Shown here piece after piece: positions 15,262 to 21,912 of a DNA stretch of 23,081 bases. The translations under genes were made by a program, and so were the position numbers. Under the pieces are notes generated by a model that saw only the letters and a list, made by a program, of their open reading frames with translations, was not told where the DNA came from and ran no database searches. The stretch comes from JAHELQ01 sp965603365 (GTDB taxonomy: Bacteria; Acidobacteriota; Aminicenantia; UBA2199): contig CBFDCR010000076.1 in assembly GCA_965603365.1 (NCBI GenBank), positions 1 through 23,081 on the forward strand. Direction: 5' to 3'. The first letter of the stretch is position 1; each line of letters begins with the position of its first letter.

Positions 15262-15409
15262 AGGTAAATTTCCCTCTTTATCCAGTAAAAAACTCGTCAA
15301 AATACTCGAAAGGGGCGGTGCAGAATTCGTGCGACAGGGCCGTACTGATCATGCGATTTATTCAAGAGTGGTGGCAGGAAGACGATATTCGGCACCGGTA
15401 CAGATGGGG

Positions 15410-15439
15410 GCAAAAAAAGGGACAGTCCAAAAATCGTTC
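15410..15439 (+). repeat. 30-bp repeat that truncates hicA, copy 1
   Basis: The core is AGGGACAGTCCAAAAATCG, preceded by GC and a run of A. It is identical over 30 bp to 17045-17074, where it interrupts a STAND ATPase gene. A diverged copy lies at 19414-19439. Confidence 0.85.
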
Positions 15440-15452
15440 CCATGCCACCAAA

Positions 15453-15490
15453 CAACTCTCCGGACACATCCGCCGCTTCCATCCTTCCAC
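15453..15490 (+). repeat. Loose copy of the TgpA-like 3' end
   Basis: The sequence translates as QLSGHIRRFHPST and a stop, nearly identical to the end of the TgpA-like gene (13887-13925, QLSKHIRRFHSH and a stop). A third copy at 19441-19474 reads LSRHIRRFHP and a stop. The reading frame and stop are kept in all three. Confidence 0.75.
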
Positions 15491-15519
15491 TTGACAAAAG
15501 GAGGATTTGAGAATATATT
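15491..15519 (+). promoter_or_regulatory. Promoter of the Phd/PIN toxin-antitoxin pair
   Basis: Perfect TTGACA (15491-15496), 17-bp spacer and TATATT (15514-15519), 30 bp before the antitoxin start. The -35 begins immediately at the end of the TgpA-tail fragment, whose stop codon TGA is part of the hexamer. Confidence 0.75.
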
Positions 15520-15548
15520 ACATGTGAAGTTAAAATTGAGGTAAAACA

Positions 15549-15782
15549 ATGATTACCGTATCTAAAGGTACATTAAAACAAAAGATTCATGAATATTTCC
15601 AGAAGGTGGAGGAGACCGGTGAAGAGATTATTGTAACCCACCAGAAAATTCCTGTTTTGAAAATTTCACCATTCTCAAAGTCAAAGCAGGTCGATGAAAT
15701 TTTCGCCGATATCCGGGGTAAGATCAAATACAACGGAGATGTCATGGCCCCCGAAACCACTGAATGGCAAGCACTCTGCTGA
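15549..15782 (+). CDS. Phd/YefM-type antitoxin
   Basis: 77 residues. ITVSKGTLKQKIHEYFQKVEETGEEIIVTHQKIPVLKISPF is the DNA-binding Phd/YefM fold, followed by a flexible acidic tail (VDEIFADIRGKIKYNGD) that would wrap the toxin. GAGG lies seven bases before the ATG. The stop codon TGA overlaps the ATG of the PIN toxin by one base (TGATG), so the two are translationally coupled. Function as autorepressor and toxin neutraliser is family knowledge. Confidence 0.88.
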   Translation: MITVSKGTLKQKIHEYFQKVEETGEEIIVTHQKIPVLKISPFSKSKQVDEIFADIRGKIKYNGDVMAPETTEWQALC

Positions 15783-16168
15783 TGATCTTACTGGACACAT
15801 GTGCATTATTGTGGTGGACGCTGGACCCCGATAAATTGTCTATCGCCGCAGCCAGGGCATGTAATAAAATCCCAATAAATGGAGGGGCGATATCATCGAT
15901 TTCCGTTTGGGAAATCGGAATTAAAATAAGAAAAGGTATTATTGATATTCCAATAGACATTAACGAATATGTTTGGCGGTTAAAACAACTCAGAGGAATA
16001 GAAATTATTCCGGTTAATGAAGATATCTGGGTAGAAAATATTTCTTTAGACTGGGACCATCGAGATCCAGCAGACAGGACGATTGTAGCAACCGCCCGAT
16101 TAAGAAACATCCCTATTATTACAAAAGACGAGATAATTAAAAAGTTCTATCCCCATATTATATGGTAA
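15782..16168 (+). CDS. PIN-domain ribonuclease toxin (VapC-like)
   Basis: 128 residues from ATG 15782. An upstream in-frame ATG at 15764 would add MASTLL but would overlap the antitoxin by 19 bp; the later start gives the classic VapC opening MILLDTCALLWW and the TGATG coupling. PIN acidic residues are present: D5, E44 (SISVWEIGIK), D95/D98 (DHRDPADR) and D116 (IITKDEII). This arrangement is the subgroup paired with Phd/YefM antitoxins. It probably cleaves RNA when free of the antitoxin. It is one of only two complete toxin-antitoxin pairs in the window. Confidence 0.9.
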   Translation: MILLDTCALLWWTLDPDKLSIAAARACNKIPINGGAISSISVWEIGIKIRKGIIDIPIDINEYVWRLKQLRGIEIIPVNEDIWVENISLDWDHRDPADRTIVATARLRNIPIITKDEIIKKFYPHIIW

Positions 16169-16195
16169 GGCCAAAATCAGGGATCAGATAAAAAT

Positions 16196-16244
16196 GCCGC
16201 CCCTCTCTGGGCGCCCCACCACCATCTATTTTCTACATCCCCCA
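16196..16244. repeat. Dispersed 50-bp repeat, copy 2
   Basis: Same block as 14046-14096, with CTCTCTGGGCGCCCCACCAC followed by TCTATTTTCTACATCCCCC. Confidence 0.75.
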
Positions 16245-16340
16245 CTCTTCCCCATCATTCCAACATTCCATTATTCCATTACTCCACTATTCCACTGTCT
16301 GGGGTGGCTTGATTTTTTTGGGGATTTTTGTTATGGTGGT

Positions 16341-16368
16341 GTAGGGGACGCAGATCTGCGTCCCCTAC
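16341..16368. repeat. 28-bp perfect palindrome, copy 3
   Basis: Identical to the copies at 14008 and 14603, 18 bp before the ATG of CHAT-STAND remnant B. The surroundings from about 16270 to 16411 match 14540-14671 closely. Confidence 0.9.
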
Positions 16369-16386
16369 TTTAGAAATAGGCAAACG

Positions 16387-17379
16387 ATGATGAGCAGACA
16401 GGAGAAACAGGGGAGCGGGGCCGTGATCTTCGAGAAGATCGAGCTCAAGATTCCGTCCAGGCAGGGGGCGGGCCTCAAGGCCGCCTTTGCGAAGGTCGTC
16501 GACTTCCTGGAGCAGGGGGGCAGCCTGAACCTGGAAGTACTGGCGGATATCGCCGAACGGTTGTCCCAGGTGGCGGCCAAAAACAAGGCCCTGGTCCGGG
16601 TGCTGGAGGCGCTGCACGGCAGCGGCGACTTCTTTCATGTCAACCTCTGCCACCCCGATGCCGACATCCTCAACCTGCCCTGGGCCCTGGCCGCAGACCC
16701 AGTGGCCGAAAACCAGGACAGGCTCTGCGACCTGGACCGGCTCTTTATCAGCAAGAACCCGTTAAAGAGAGAGCCGGAACACCGGGCCCCCGGCAGCGGC
16801 CCCCTCAAGATCCTGGTCATGATCTCCTCCCCCAAAGACTTAAACACCGGGGGCCGCCCCCTTTGCCGAGGCCCTGCTCAAGGGCCAGGGGGGGATCGGC
16901 AAGACCACCCTGGCCCGCAAATTGATCCAGCGGCTGGAGGCGGCCGGGCCCGACCTGGTGCCCTTCATCTACAACGAGGAGGGCAAGGAGTTTAGCCTGT
17001 CGGCAGTGCGGGATCAACTGAAACGCTTCTGCCTGGAAAAGGGAGCAAAAAAAGGGACAGTCCAAAAATCGTTCTCCATAAGAGGGGCGAAGGCACCACT
17101 CTGAACAATATCGGCCAGATTTATAGGGCACGTGGGGATAACGATAAAGCCCTGGAATACCTGGTGCAGGCGCTAAACATTTTCCGGCAGATCGGCGATA
17201 TTTCAGGCGAGGCGATTACCTGTTTTAATGTGGCCCACATACTGGAAGGGGCCGGGAAGATCGAAGGGGCGGTCAGGCTGGTGGAGCGGACGGTGGAGGT
17301 ATTCCGAAAGATTCAGAACCCCAATTTAGAGGTGGCGATCCGTTATCTTGGGGAGTTGAAGGGGAAGTTGGGGAAATAA
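16387..17379 (+). pseudogene. CHAT-STAND-TPR gene remnant B with internal deletions
   Basis: Four pieces can be read. 16387-16848 encodes MMSRQEKQ and the first ~150 residues of a CHAT protease domain (DADILNLPWALA, KILVMISSPKDLNTGG). The frame then shifts, and 16849-17042 gives PFAEALLKGQGGIGKTTLARK, a STAND/NB-ARC P-loop, and about 40 more residues to FCLEKG. 17045-17074 is the 30-bp repeat. From about 17083 to the stop at 17379 there are two to three TPR units (TTLNNIGQIYRARGDNDKALEYL). The CHAT catalytic half, most of the ATPase and most TPRs are gone. Intact relatives would exceed 1000 residues and act as ligand-triggered proteases; this one cannot. Confidence 0.8.
17045..17074 (+). repeat. 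30-bp repeat that interrupts the STAND ATPase remnant, copy 2
   Basis: Identical to 15410-15439 over 30 bp (core AGGGACAGTCCAAAAATCG). On its left is ATPase coding sequence, on its right TPR coding sequence in another frame. Confidence 0.85.
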
Positions 17380-17388
17380 CAGGAATAG

Positions 17389-17415
17389 GGTTCAGGTTCA
17401 AGTTCAGGTTCAGGT
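17389..17415 (+). repeat. GGTTCA hexamer repeat, second run
   Basis: Imperfect GGTTCA units (one AGTTCA) just after the TPR stop codon, matching the run that follows the TgpA-like gene. Confidence 0.7.
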
Positions 17416-17459
17416 CATTTTTACCGATATAGGGCAAAAGCCTCTCCCAGGGGCGCGAT

Positions 17460-17564
17460 TTAGCTGCTCGGAACTGCGGTGGAGCTGCTCGGAACTGCGG
17501 TGAAGCTGTTCGGAACTGCGGTGAAGCTGTTCGGAACAGAGATTTAGCTGCTCCGAACCGGGAT
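17460..17564. repeat. Five-unit 21-bp minisatellite
   Basis: Five head-to-tail units of 21 bp, consensus GGAGCTGCTCGGAACTGCGGT, with units 1-3 nearly identical and 4-5 diverged at the ends. The period is a multiple of three; read on the minus strand it would encode a heptapeptide such as FRTASPQ, but no credible gene start or domain goes with it. The unit has an inner AGCTGCT palindromic part. Confidence 0.85.
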
Positions 17565-17570
17565 CTAAAT

Positions 17571-17620
17571 CTGCCGCCCCTCTCTGCGGGGGGGCGCCAC
17601 AATCTATTTTCTACATCCCC
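17571..17620. repeat. Dispersed 50-bp repeat, copy 3
   Basis: CCGCCCCTCTCTGC, a G-rich centre, then ATCTATTTTCTACATCCCCC, matching 14046 and 16196. Between here and 17770 I see no gene; the stretch is short C-rich runs (CTATTCCCTGTCC) and the 3' flank of the minus-strand gene. Confidence 0.7.
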
Positions 17621-17770
17621 CTGGTCTTGCGCCATGCCGATATTCCCTCCCGTCTCCCGCCTCTTAACTGATGCCCGGTGCCTATTCCCTGTCCGGGGTG
17701 AATGTTAGGAGGTTATCCAATGTTGGCCTGTCCCTGTGTTTTATCTTACGCTTTTAACTTGTTCAAACTT

Positions 17771-19246
17771 TTACTTCAGTGTTTTGTGCTCCTCGAGTGT
17801 ACGTATTTCACTGATTATTCCGGGCTTAATTATTGGGCGGGGTTGGGGGATGATTACAACAAGGTTGGTTACCCGTATATTGACCGAGAGGGGTTGGCCG
17901 ACAGGTAGATATAATGCCGGTGTGTTGACCACTGTTCCGGTCCCCAAAGTAGAAAGGGTCTTGTATTTTCTAAAAACTTGAAGCGTTAAGGGAAAGGAGC
18001 CGGCCTGGGATGGTGCCTTTAGATTTATGGTCACAGTTCTCTCTTGCTCAAACTCAAAACGACCGCCAGGTAAAGGGAATTCACCTACTCCCTGACAGAA
18101 ATTTCCGGGATCATCGACCACTCTTAAGACCGGCTCGACAATATCTCTTTTGCCGACATTGGTTATGGTTACGGTGGCCGTGGCTTCGGCTCCTGCCTTC
18201 ATCAATGTGGGGATATCATGAGAATAGGCCACGCCCCAATCAGGTGCCCGGAGCTTTCTCACAAAATGGGCCGACAGGTCAATGTATTGCCTGCCGAATT
18301 CCTGGGTGTTGCATAGGCAAGATCCTTCAAAAAATTCATTCCAGGTCTCTAAGAGAATCGGTTTTGGTTGACCCGAATCGATGATTGCCTCCCAGGCGTT
18401 TCGATAGAGATTGCCATTTTCCCGGTCAACGACTATTTTGCCGTCATCATACCCGGGAATTACCGAAATGAGGTCGCCAAAATAGACGGCGTTGGGATTC
18501 GTTCCCCCGTTCCATCCAAAAATAGGATACATTTCAGGCAATCTATACATTGAGTCCCAATTTGCATTTTCCGGCCTTATCCAGTAATACTCCAGGCAAA
18601 TATAAGGTTTTACACCAAATTCTGCATTGAATCTATTTTCGACTTCTAAGAAAGTATCGGGGCTGTAGGAATGTTGTACGATGAAAGGTGAATGGGGCGA
18701 CCATATCAACACCAATGGACGTCCGCCGACCCTGGCAAGATGCGGCCAATTAATGCCCACTTCCAGAAAAAATGATCGAAATACACCGTAAAATTTATCC
18801 CTATCCTCAGGAATACTTAAATTTATTGGCGGGGGCATCGGATTATTATTATCTATAATATAATCCAGCGTAGCTTGATTGTTTTCCATCAAATTCAGGC
18901 ATGTGGTATCAAAAAACATTCCCACTTTGGGGACGGCAACATTGTTTTGAGCCAGTTCTTCTAGCGCTTGCTTCATGGCTGTAAGTCCGGGGATAGACCA
19001 GCTATCTATGAAGTGAGGATTTCCCCAAAACACGGGTAAGGCAATATCTACTTTCGCGTCCACCATATCGAGCAATTCCCCTTTATGCCATTCCTTGTTA
19101 AGGGTGTTGAAAAATGTGGGGTCCTGAAGGTATTCATTGGGGGGGTGGAGATGGAATTTTTCTTCGTTCTCTTCGTTTATGCACCGCCACCAATAGAAAT
19201 AAAATGTCAAAATCTTACCTTGAAGCTCAGAATTTACGTTTGCCAT
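17771..19246 (-). CDS. GH99/DUF5010-like TIM-barrel protein with Ig-like C-terminal domain
   Basis: 491 residues from the ATG at 19246, which has AAAGGAGGA ten bases upstream. Residues ~10-345 resemble the DUF5010/GH99-type barrel: ILTFYFYWWRCINEE at the start, ALPVFWGN, and LLETWNEFFEGS near 298-309 with E300, E304 and E307 as candidate acids. Residues ~365-465 look like an Ig-like/NEW3-type module (AGAEATATVTITNVGKRDIVEPVLRV). Such domain pairs normally occur in secreted polysaccharide-acting enzymes, but there is no signal peptide or membrane segment (start MANVNSELQG), so export by Sec is not evident. The gene is more A+T-rich than its neighbours and stands alone with its own promoter. 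Glycoside activity is inferred from fold only. Confidence 0.75.
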   Translation of the reverse strand: MANVNSELQGKILTFYFYWWRCINEENEEKFHLHPPNEYLQDPTFFNTLNKEWHKGELLDMVDAKVDIALPVFWGNPHFIDSWSIPGLTAMKQALEELAQNNVAVPKVGMFFDTTCLNLMENNQATLDYIIDNNNPMPPPINLSIPEDRDKFYGVFRSFFLEVGINWPHLARVGGRPLVLIWSPHSPFIVQHSYSPDTFLEVENRFNAEFGVKPYICLEYYWIRPENANWDSMYRLPEMYPIFGWNGGTNPNAVYFGDLISVIPGYDDGKIVVDRENGNLYRNAWEAIIDSGQPKPILLETWNEFFEGSCLCNTQEFGRQYIDLSAHFVRKLRAPDWGVAYSHDIPTLMKAGAEATATVTITNVGKRDIVEPVLRVVDDPGNFCQGVGEFPLPGGRFEFEQERTVTINLKAPSQAGSFPLTLQVFRKYKTLSTLGTGTVVNTPALYLPVGQPLSVNIRVTNLVVIIPQPRPIIKPGIISEIRTLEEHKTLK

Positions 19247-19307
19247 AATACATTCCTCCTTTTCGCTCAAGCCGGGGACAAGAGAATCGTTCTATCTCCA
19301 TACTCAC

Positions 19308-19336
19308 ATTATAGAGGATATTTACCCATTAATCAA
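19308..19336 (-). promoter_or_regulatory. Sigma-70 promoter of the GH99-like gene
   Basis: On the minus strand TTGATT (19336-19331), 17-bp spacer, and perfect TATAAT (19313-19308), giving a leader of roughly 55 nt. Confidence 0.75.
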
Positions 19337-19413
19337 TAGAATAAACCCAATCTTTGAATCCCTTTTTTGCCGTCACAAAGGGAGATTGGAGGGTTGGATG
19401 AAATTTAGAAACG

Positions 19414-19474
19414 GAAAGGGAACAGTCCAAAAACCGTTCTAACTCTCCAGACACATCCGCCGCTTCCACCCCTA
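19414..19474 (+). repeat. Composite of the 30-bp repeat and the TgpA-tail fragment
   Basis: 19414-19439 is a diverged copy of the 30-bp repeat (GGGAACAGTCC in place of GGGACAGTCC). One base later begins a TgpA-like 3' end (LSRHIRRFHP and TAA). The same two elements occur in the same order at 15410-15490, there 13 bp apart. Confidence 0.7.
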
Positions 19475-19534
19475 AAACCCAAATCCCCCCCTCTCCCTGT
19501 TTTTCTCTGCAAAGAGATTGCCAGGAGTGCCCGG

Positions 19535-19615
19535 TATTATTTTTTAGATAACGGTATCCGCAACGCCTTGATCAGCAATTTCAACGATTTATCGGACAGG
19601 AATGATGTGGGATAA
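19535..19615 (+). pseudogene. Fragment of a DUF4143-type AAA ATPase
   Basis: The stretch reads YYFLDNGIRNALISNFNDL, then SDRNDVG and TAA. Y..D.GIRNALI.NFN.L..RND.G is the conserved start of the DUF4143 domain found at the C-terminus of a large family of prokaryotic AAA ATPases. Only about 26 residues are left, without start codon or P-loop. Confidence 0.6.
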
Positions 19616-19684
19616 TTTTTTAGATTTTGTAGTCTTCTAAATATGGCCAGTCCATTTAAAGCACCGTTCATTTTCCAATTTTGA

Positions 19685-19719
19685 ACGAAATGTTATAGTT
19701 TTTGGACGATTTGTTATAG
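19685..19719 (+). promoter_or_regulatory. Direct-repeat operator candidate upstream of the metallophosphoesterase
   Basis: ACGAAATGTTATAG (19685-19698) and ACGATTTGTTATAG (19706-19719) are 14-mers with two mismatches, 21 bp apart start to start, which is two helical turns. A TATAAAAT at 19738-19745 may be the -10 of the gene at 19805, but no good -35 is at the right distance, so an activator binding to the repeats would make sense. Confidence 0.35.
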
Positions 19720-19804
19720 CGTTGGTCGTCATTTTCATATAAAATAGCGGCAGCGCGTTGGTTTTAACGATCGAGTTTTTAATTTTGATTAAGGAGGTAA
19801 AGCA

Positions 19805-20998
19805 ATGAGTACAGGGAGTAAAAAAACCAGGCGGGTTTTTATCAGTGATTTGCATATGGGGGATGAGCGGAGCCTGACGTGCCATCCGCCTCAATATCCC
19901 AATGTCTACGGCTGGCTGCGGGATGACGGCAATGACGGCAAGGCGAATAGGATTACCATGCTGGCAAATTTTTTGGATTACCTCATCGCCCATGCCGGGG
20001 ATTACGACGAGTTGATCATCTTAGGAGACCTGCTTGACCAGTGGGTCTGTCCGGTGGCCTTTGACCCCACCACTTACGATGCCATCGTCAATAACACCCC
20101 CCAGAATGAGAGGGTCATCGCCAATTTGCGCACCATCGCCTCTGCCGGGGTGGACATCGACCTCTACTATGTCCCCGGCAACCACGACATGCTGCTGTCC
20201 CGGCCATTTATGGAGGCGAACTTTCCGGGCATCCGATTTGTCGGGCAGGATAATGTCGGAGTATACGAGGCCGACGGCCTGGCCGCCGAGCACGGCAGCC
20301 AGTATACCCTCTTTTGCGGCCCCAACCCGGGCATGGGCGGCCGCCTGCCCATGGGTTTTTATATCTCCCGGGCGGCAGCGGATAAGAACGCCGCCAAAGG
20401 CGGACACATCGATATCATCGATGCCCTGCTGGCCTTCATCTTCGACTTTTTTAAAGACATCAGCCAGTTTTACCTGACCGGCATGAAGGAGCTCTATGAG
20501 GCCATTGCCAAGGGTATGGAGCTGGAACTGGATACCCCCATTGCCATGAACGGGCTCGACTGCGTGCACGATTCGCCGCTGGTGGTGGAGGTGGCCGATG
20601 CCTATGCCGACCTGTGGCGGCGCTGGGAGCGGCGCCGGCCCAACGGGGTCAGTGCCCTGCAGGGCATGATGAACGAACTCTTCCACCTACACGGGGTGGC
20701 CAACCGACACTATTTCGAGACGGACAGGGCAAAGATCGTCGTCTTCGGCCACACCCATAAGTACACCATGCAGGGGTACAACAGACAGGACGACCGCCTA
20801 AACGATTCTCTTTTGGATCCGGAGTGCGACTACATTTACGCCAACTCCGGCACCTGGATCAACGATCACGACTACTGCACCTACGTAGAGACCGAACTGG
20901 ACCCCGATGAAGGTAAACACTATGTCCGCCTCTACCGCTACGAATCCCCCCAGGACCCGGCCTACCCCATGGGAGAGCGGTATATCAAATTGAAGTAA
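19805..20998 (+). CDS. Calcineurin-like metallophosphoesterase
   Basis: 397 residues with AAGGAGG eight bases before the ATG. The five metal-binding blocks are present in order: D15-x-H17 (FISDLHMGD), D75 (ILGDLLDQW), GNHD at 125-128, H163 (AAEHG) and GHTH at 315-318. The length exceeds LpxH-type hydrolases because of a ~130-residue insertion (about 175-305) with an amphipathic or hydrophobic stretch (DALLAFIFDFFKDISQFYL) that may form a lid or membrane contact. No signal peptide. The substrate cannot be inferred; it could be a phosphodiester, nucleotide or lipid-linked phosphate. Monocistronic. Confidence 0.88.
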   Translation: MSTGSKKTRRVFISDLHMGDERSLTCHPPQYPNVYGWLRDDGNDGKANRITMLANFLDYLIAHAGDYDELIILGDLLDQWVCPVAFDPTTYDAIVNNTPQNERVIANLRTIASAGVDIDLYYVPGNHDMLLSRPFMEANFPGIRFVGQDNVGVYEADGLAAEHGSQYTLFCGPNPGMGGRLPMGFYISRAAADKNAAKGGHIDIIDALLAFIFDFFKDISQFYLTGMKELYEAIAKGMELELDTPIAMNGLDCVHDSPLVVEVADAYADLWRRWERRRPNGVSALQGMMNELFHLHGVANRHYFETDRAKIVVFGHTHKYTMQGYNRQDDRLNDSLLDPECDYIYANSGTWINDHDYCTYVETELDPDEGKHYVRLYRYESPQDPAYPMGERYIKLK

Positions 20999-21062
20999 AA
21001 ACCTCTAAATAAGGAGGCATAAGAGGTAGATTTTGGGCTGTCCCCTTTCCGCTCTCAAATTT

Positions 21063-21350
21063 TTAAAGGGAACTTTTGTAGACCTCGTCGTGGGTGCCGA
21101 TATGGACGGGAATGATGGTCTTTTCAGAGATAAAAAATTCCATGGTGATCCGATAGCTTATGTTAATGGAAACGGAATAGAGTTCCTGTAATTTTCCCGA
21201 CAGCCTGTGAAGCCGCAGGGAAGGGTGAAAGGGATTTAACTCCAGGAGTTTTAGTGCCTTTTCATATTGGCCGATCAGTTCAGGATGTTTTTTGACAAAC
21301 CTGGCTGCCCGTTTATTGTAAGCGGGCGTGAATATGATCTTATATTTCAT
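21063..21350 (-). CDS. RelE/ParE-superfamily toxin (mRNA interferase-like)
   Basis: 95 residues. YKIIFTPAYNKRAARFVKKHPELIGQYEKALKLLELNPFHPSLRLHRLSGKLQELYSVSINISYRITMEF is the RelE/YafQ-like fold with its basic L..H.L.G...Y.....YR core, ending in VHIGTHDEVY where the histidine is the usual C-terminal active-site position. The start overlaps the upstream antitoxin by 11 bp, so the two are coupled. The family cleaves mRNA on the ribosome; some relatives inhibit gyrase instead. Confidence 0.88.
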   Translation of the reverse strand: MKYKIIFTPAYNKRAARFVKKHPELIGQYEKALKLLELNPFHPSLRLHRLSGKLQELYSVSINISYRITMEFFISEKTIIPVHIGTHDEVYKSSL

Positions 21351-21597
21351 TCTGAATCCGCCGGATATGATCTTCTACGCTCTCCTCGATCCCCCGGCCT
21401 TCGGCAATGTCCCGCTTCGTTTCAGTCAGCGCGGCTTCTAACTCAAATTCCCGAAATCGATTGTATGTATCCATATCAATGACCACATATTTATGCTTTC
21501 CCCTCACGGTTATAATGGCCTCTCCCTGTTCCTCGATAATGTCATCCAGGAGAGATACCCCCTTTTTTTTCAATTCATTGGCCGTCACATGCATCAT
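21340..21597 (-). CDS. Phd/YefM-type antitoxin of the RelE-like toxin
   Basis: 85 residues from the first of two adjacent ATGs at 21597, with GGAGGG six bases upstream. VTANELKKKGVSLLDDIIEEQGEAIITVRGKHKYVVIDMDTYNRFREFELEAAL is the Phd/YefM DNA-binding domain, and the C-terminal acidic helix (TKRDIAEGRGIEESVEDHIRRIQNEI) would bind the toxin. It is first in the operon behind a strong promoter, as expected for an autoregulated pair. Confidence 0.88.
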   Translation of the reverse strand: MMHVTANELKKKGVSLLDDIIEEQGEAIITVRGKHKYVVIDMDTYNRFREFELEAALTETKRDIAEGRGIEESVEDHIRRIQNEI

Positions 21598-21638
21598 TTT
21601 TGCCCTCCAAAAGGTCCATAAAAGTTTTTTAGAATACT

Positions 21639-21667
21639 ATTATAAGTACTCTTTAAGGTATTGTCAA
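21639..21667 (-). promoter_or_regulatory. Strong promoter and operator candidate of the RelE-like pair
   Basis: On the minus strand a perfect TTGACA (21667-21662), 17-bp spacer and a perfect TATAAT (21644-21639). The -10 is flanked by AGTACT and AGTATT, an imperfect inverted repeat that is a plausible site for autorepression by the antitoxin. Confidence 0.8.
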
Positions 21668-21710
21668 CAACAGATCATCCAACCAGAAATCACCCCCATT
21701 ACCGAGCAAG

Positions 21711-21912
21711 CTGCTTACTGTTGACGTGCGCTTACCCGAAGGGGATGAAGCGGATGAGGACATCACCACCGTAGTGCAGCTAGATCGTCATGCGTTACCG
21801 GTTGGAAAAGGATAACCGCTACAGCCGGGCCTCCATCTACTCTGACGAAGACACCGTAACCATCGATCTCCTCGATAACCTCAAGCTCGACCTCACCTCA
21901 GTCTTCAACTAA
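21711..21912 (+). pseudogene. Uma2-family nuclease remnant
   Basis: 21711-21780 reads LLTVDVRLPEGDEADEDITTVVQLD, the central Uma2 motif (FDVRLP......TTVVQPD). Sequence then jumps frame, and 21794-21912 reads MRYRLEKDNRYSRASIYSDED and on to LKLDLTSVFN with TAA, the Uma2 C-terminus (YRLE.G.Y.....Y...D......LPGLKIDL..VF). The N-terminus and the catalytic core between the two pieces are gone. Uma2 proteins are PD-(D/E)XK nucleases often amplified in genomes of this sort. Confidence 0.65.

Larger units (their letters stand above)
15254..15544 (+). pseudogene. hicA: HicA toxin truncated by a dispersed repeat
   Basis: From ATG 15254 the protein is normal HicA for ~52 residues: LSSKKLVKILERGGAEFVRQGRTDHAIYSRVVAGRRYSAPVQ, including the catalytic histidine H33. 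At 15408 the coding sequence runs into the 30-bp repeat and then a TgpA-tail fragment, replacing the second helix and C-terminus (the family's GTLR.ILRQ.GI part). The frame stays open to 15544 by chance. Without the last helix the fold is probably not stable, so the toxin is likely inactive while its antitoxin upstream is intact. Confidence 0.8.

Noticed and set aside
17460..17564. Possible CRISPR array
   Set aside because: The 21-bp units are directly adjacent with no spacers and no cas genes are present.
17273..17635. Minus-strand open frame containing FRTASPQ heptapeptides
   Set aside because: It is made of the 21-bp minisatellite, the GGTTCA run and antisense TPR sequence; no ribosome binding site or domain. 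Kept only as a repeat observation.
17720..17908. Small plus-strand ORF (62 residues) with a good AGGAGG
   Set aside because: The Shine-Dalgarno and spacing are attractive, but the frame runs into the antisense of the GH99-like gene's end and has no conserved features; Cys-rich hydrophobic content looks accidental.
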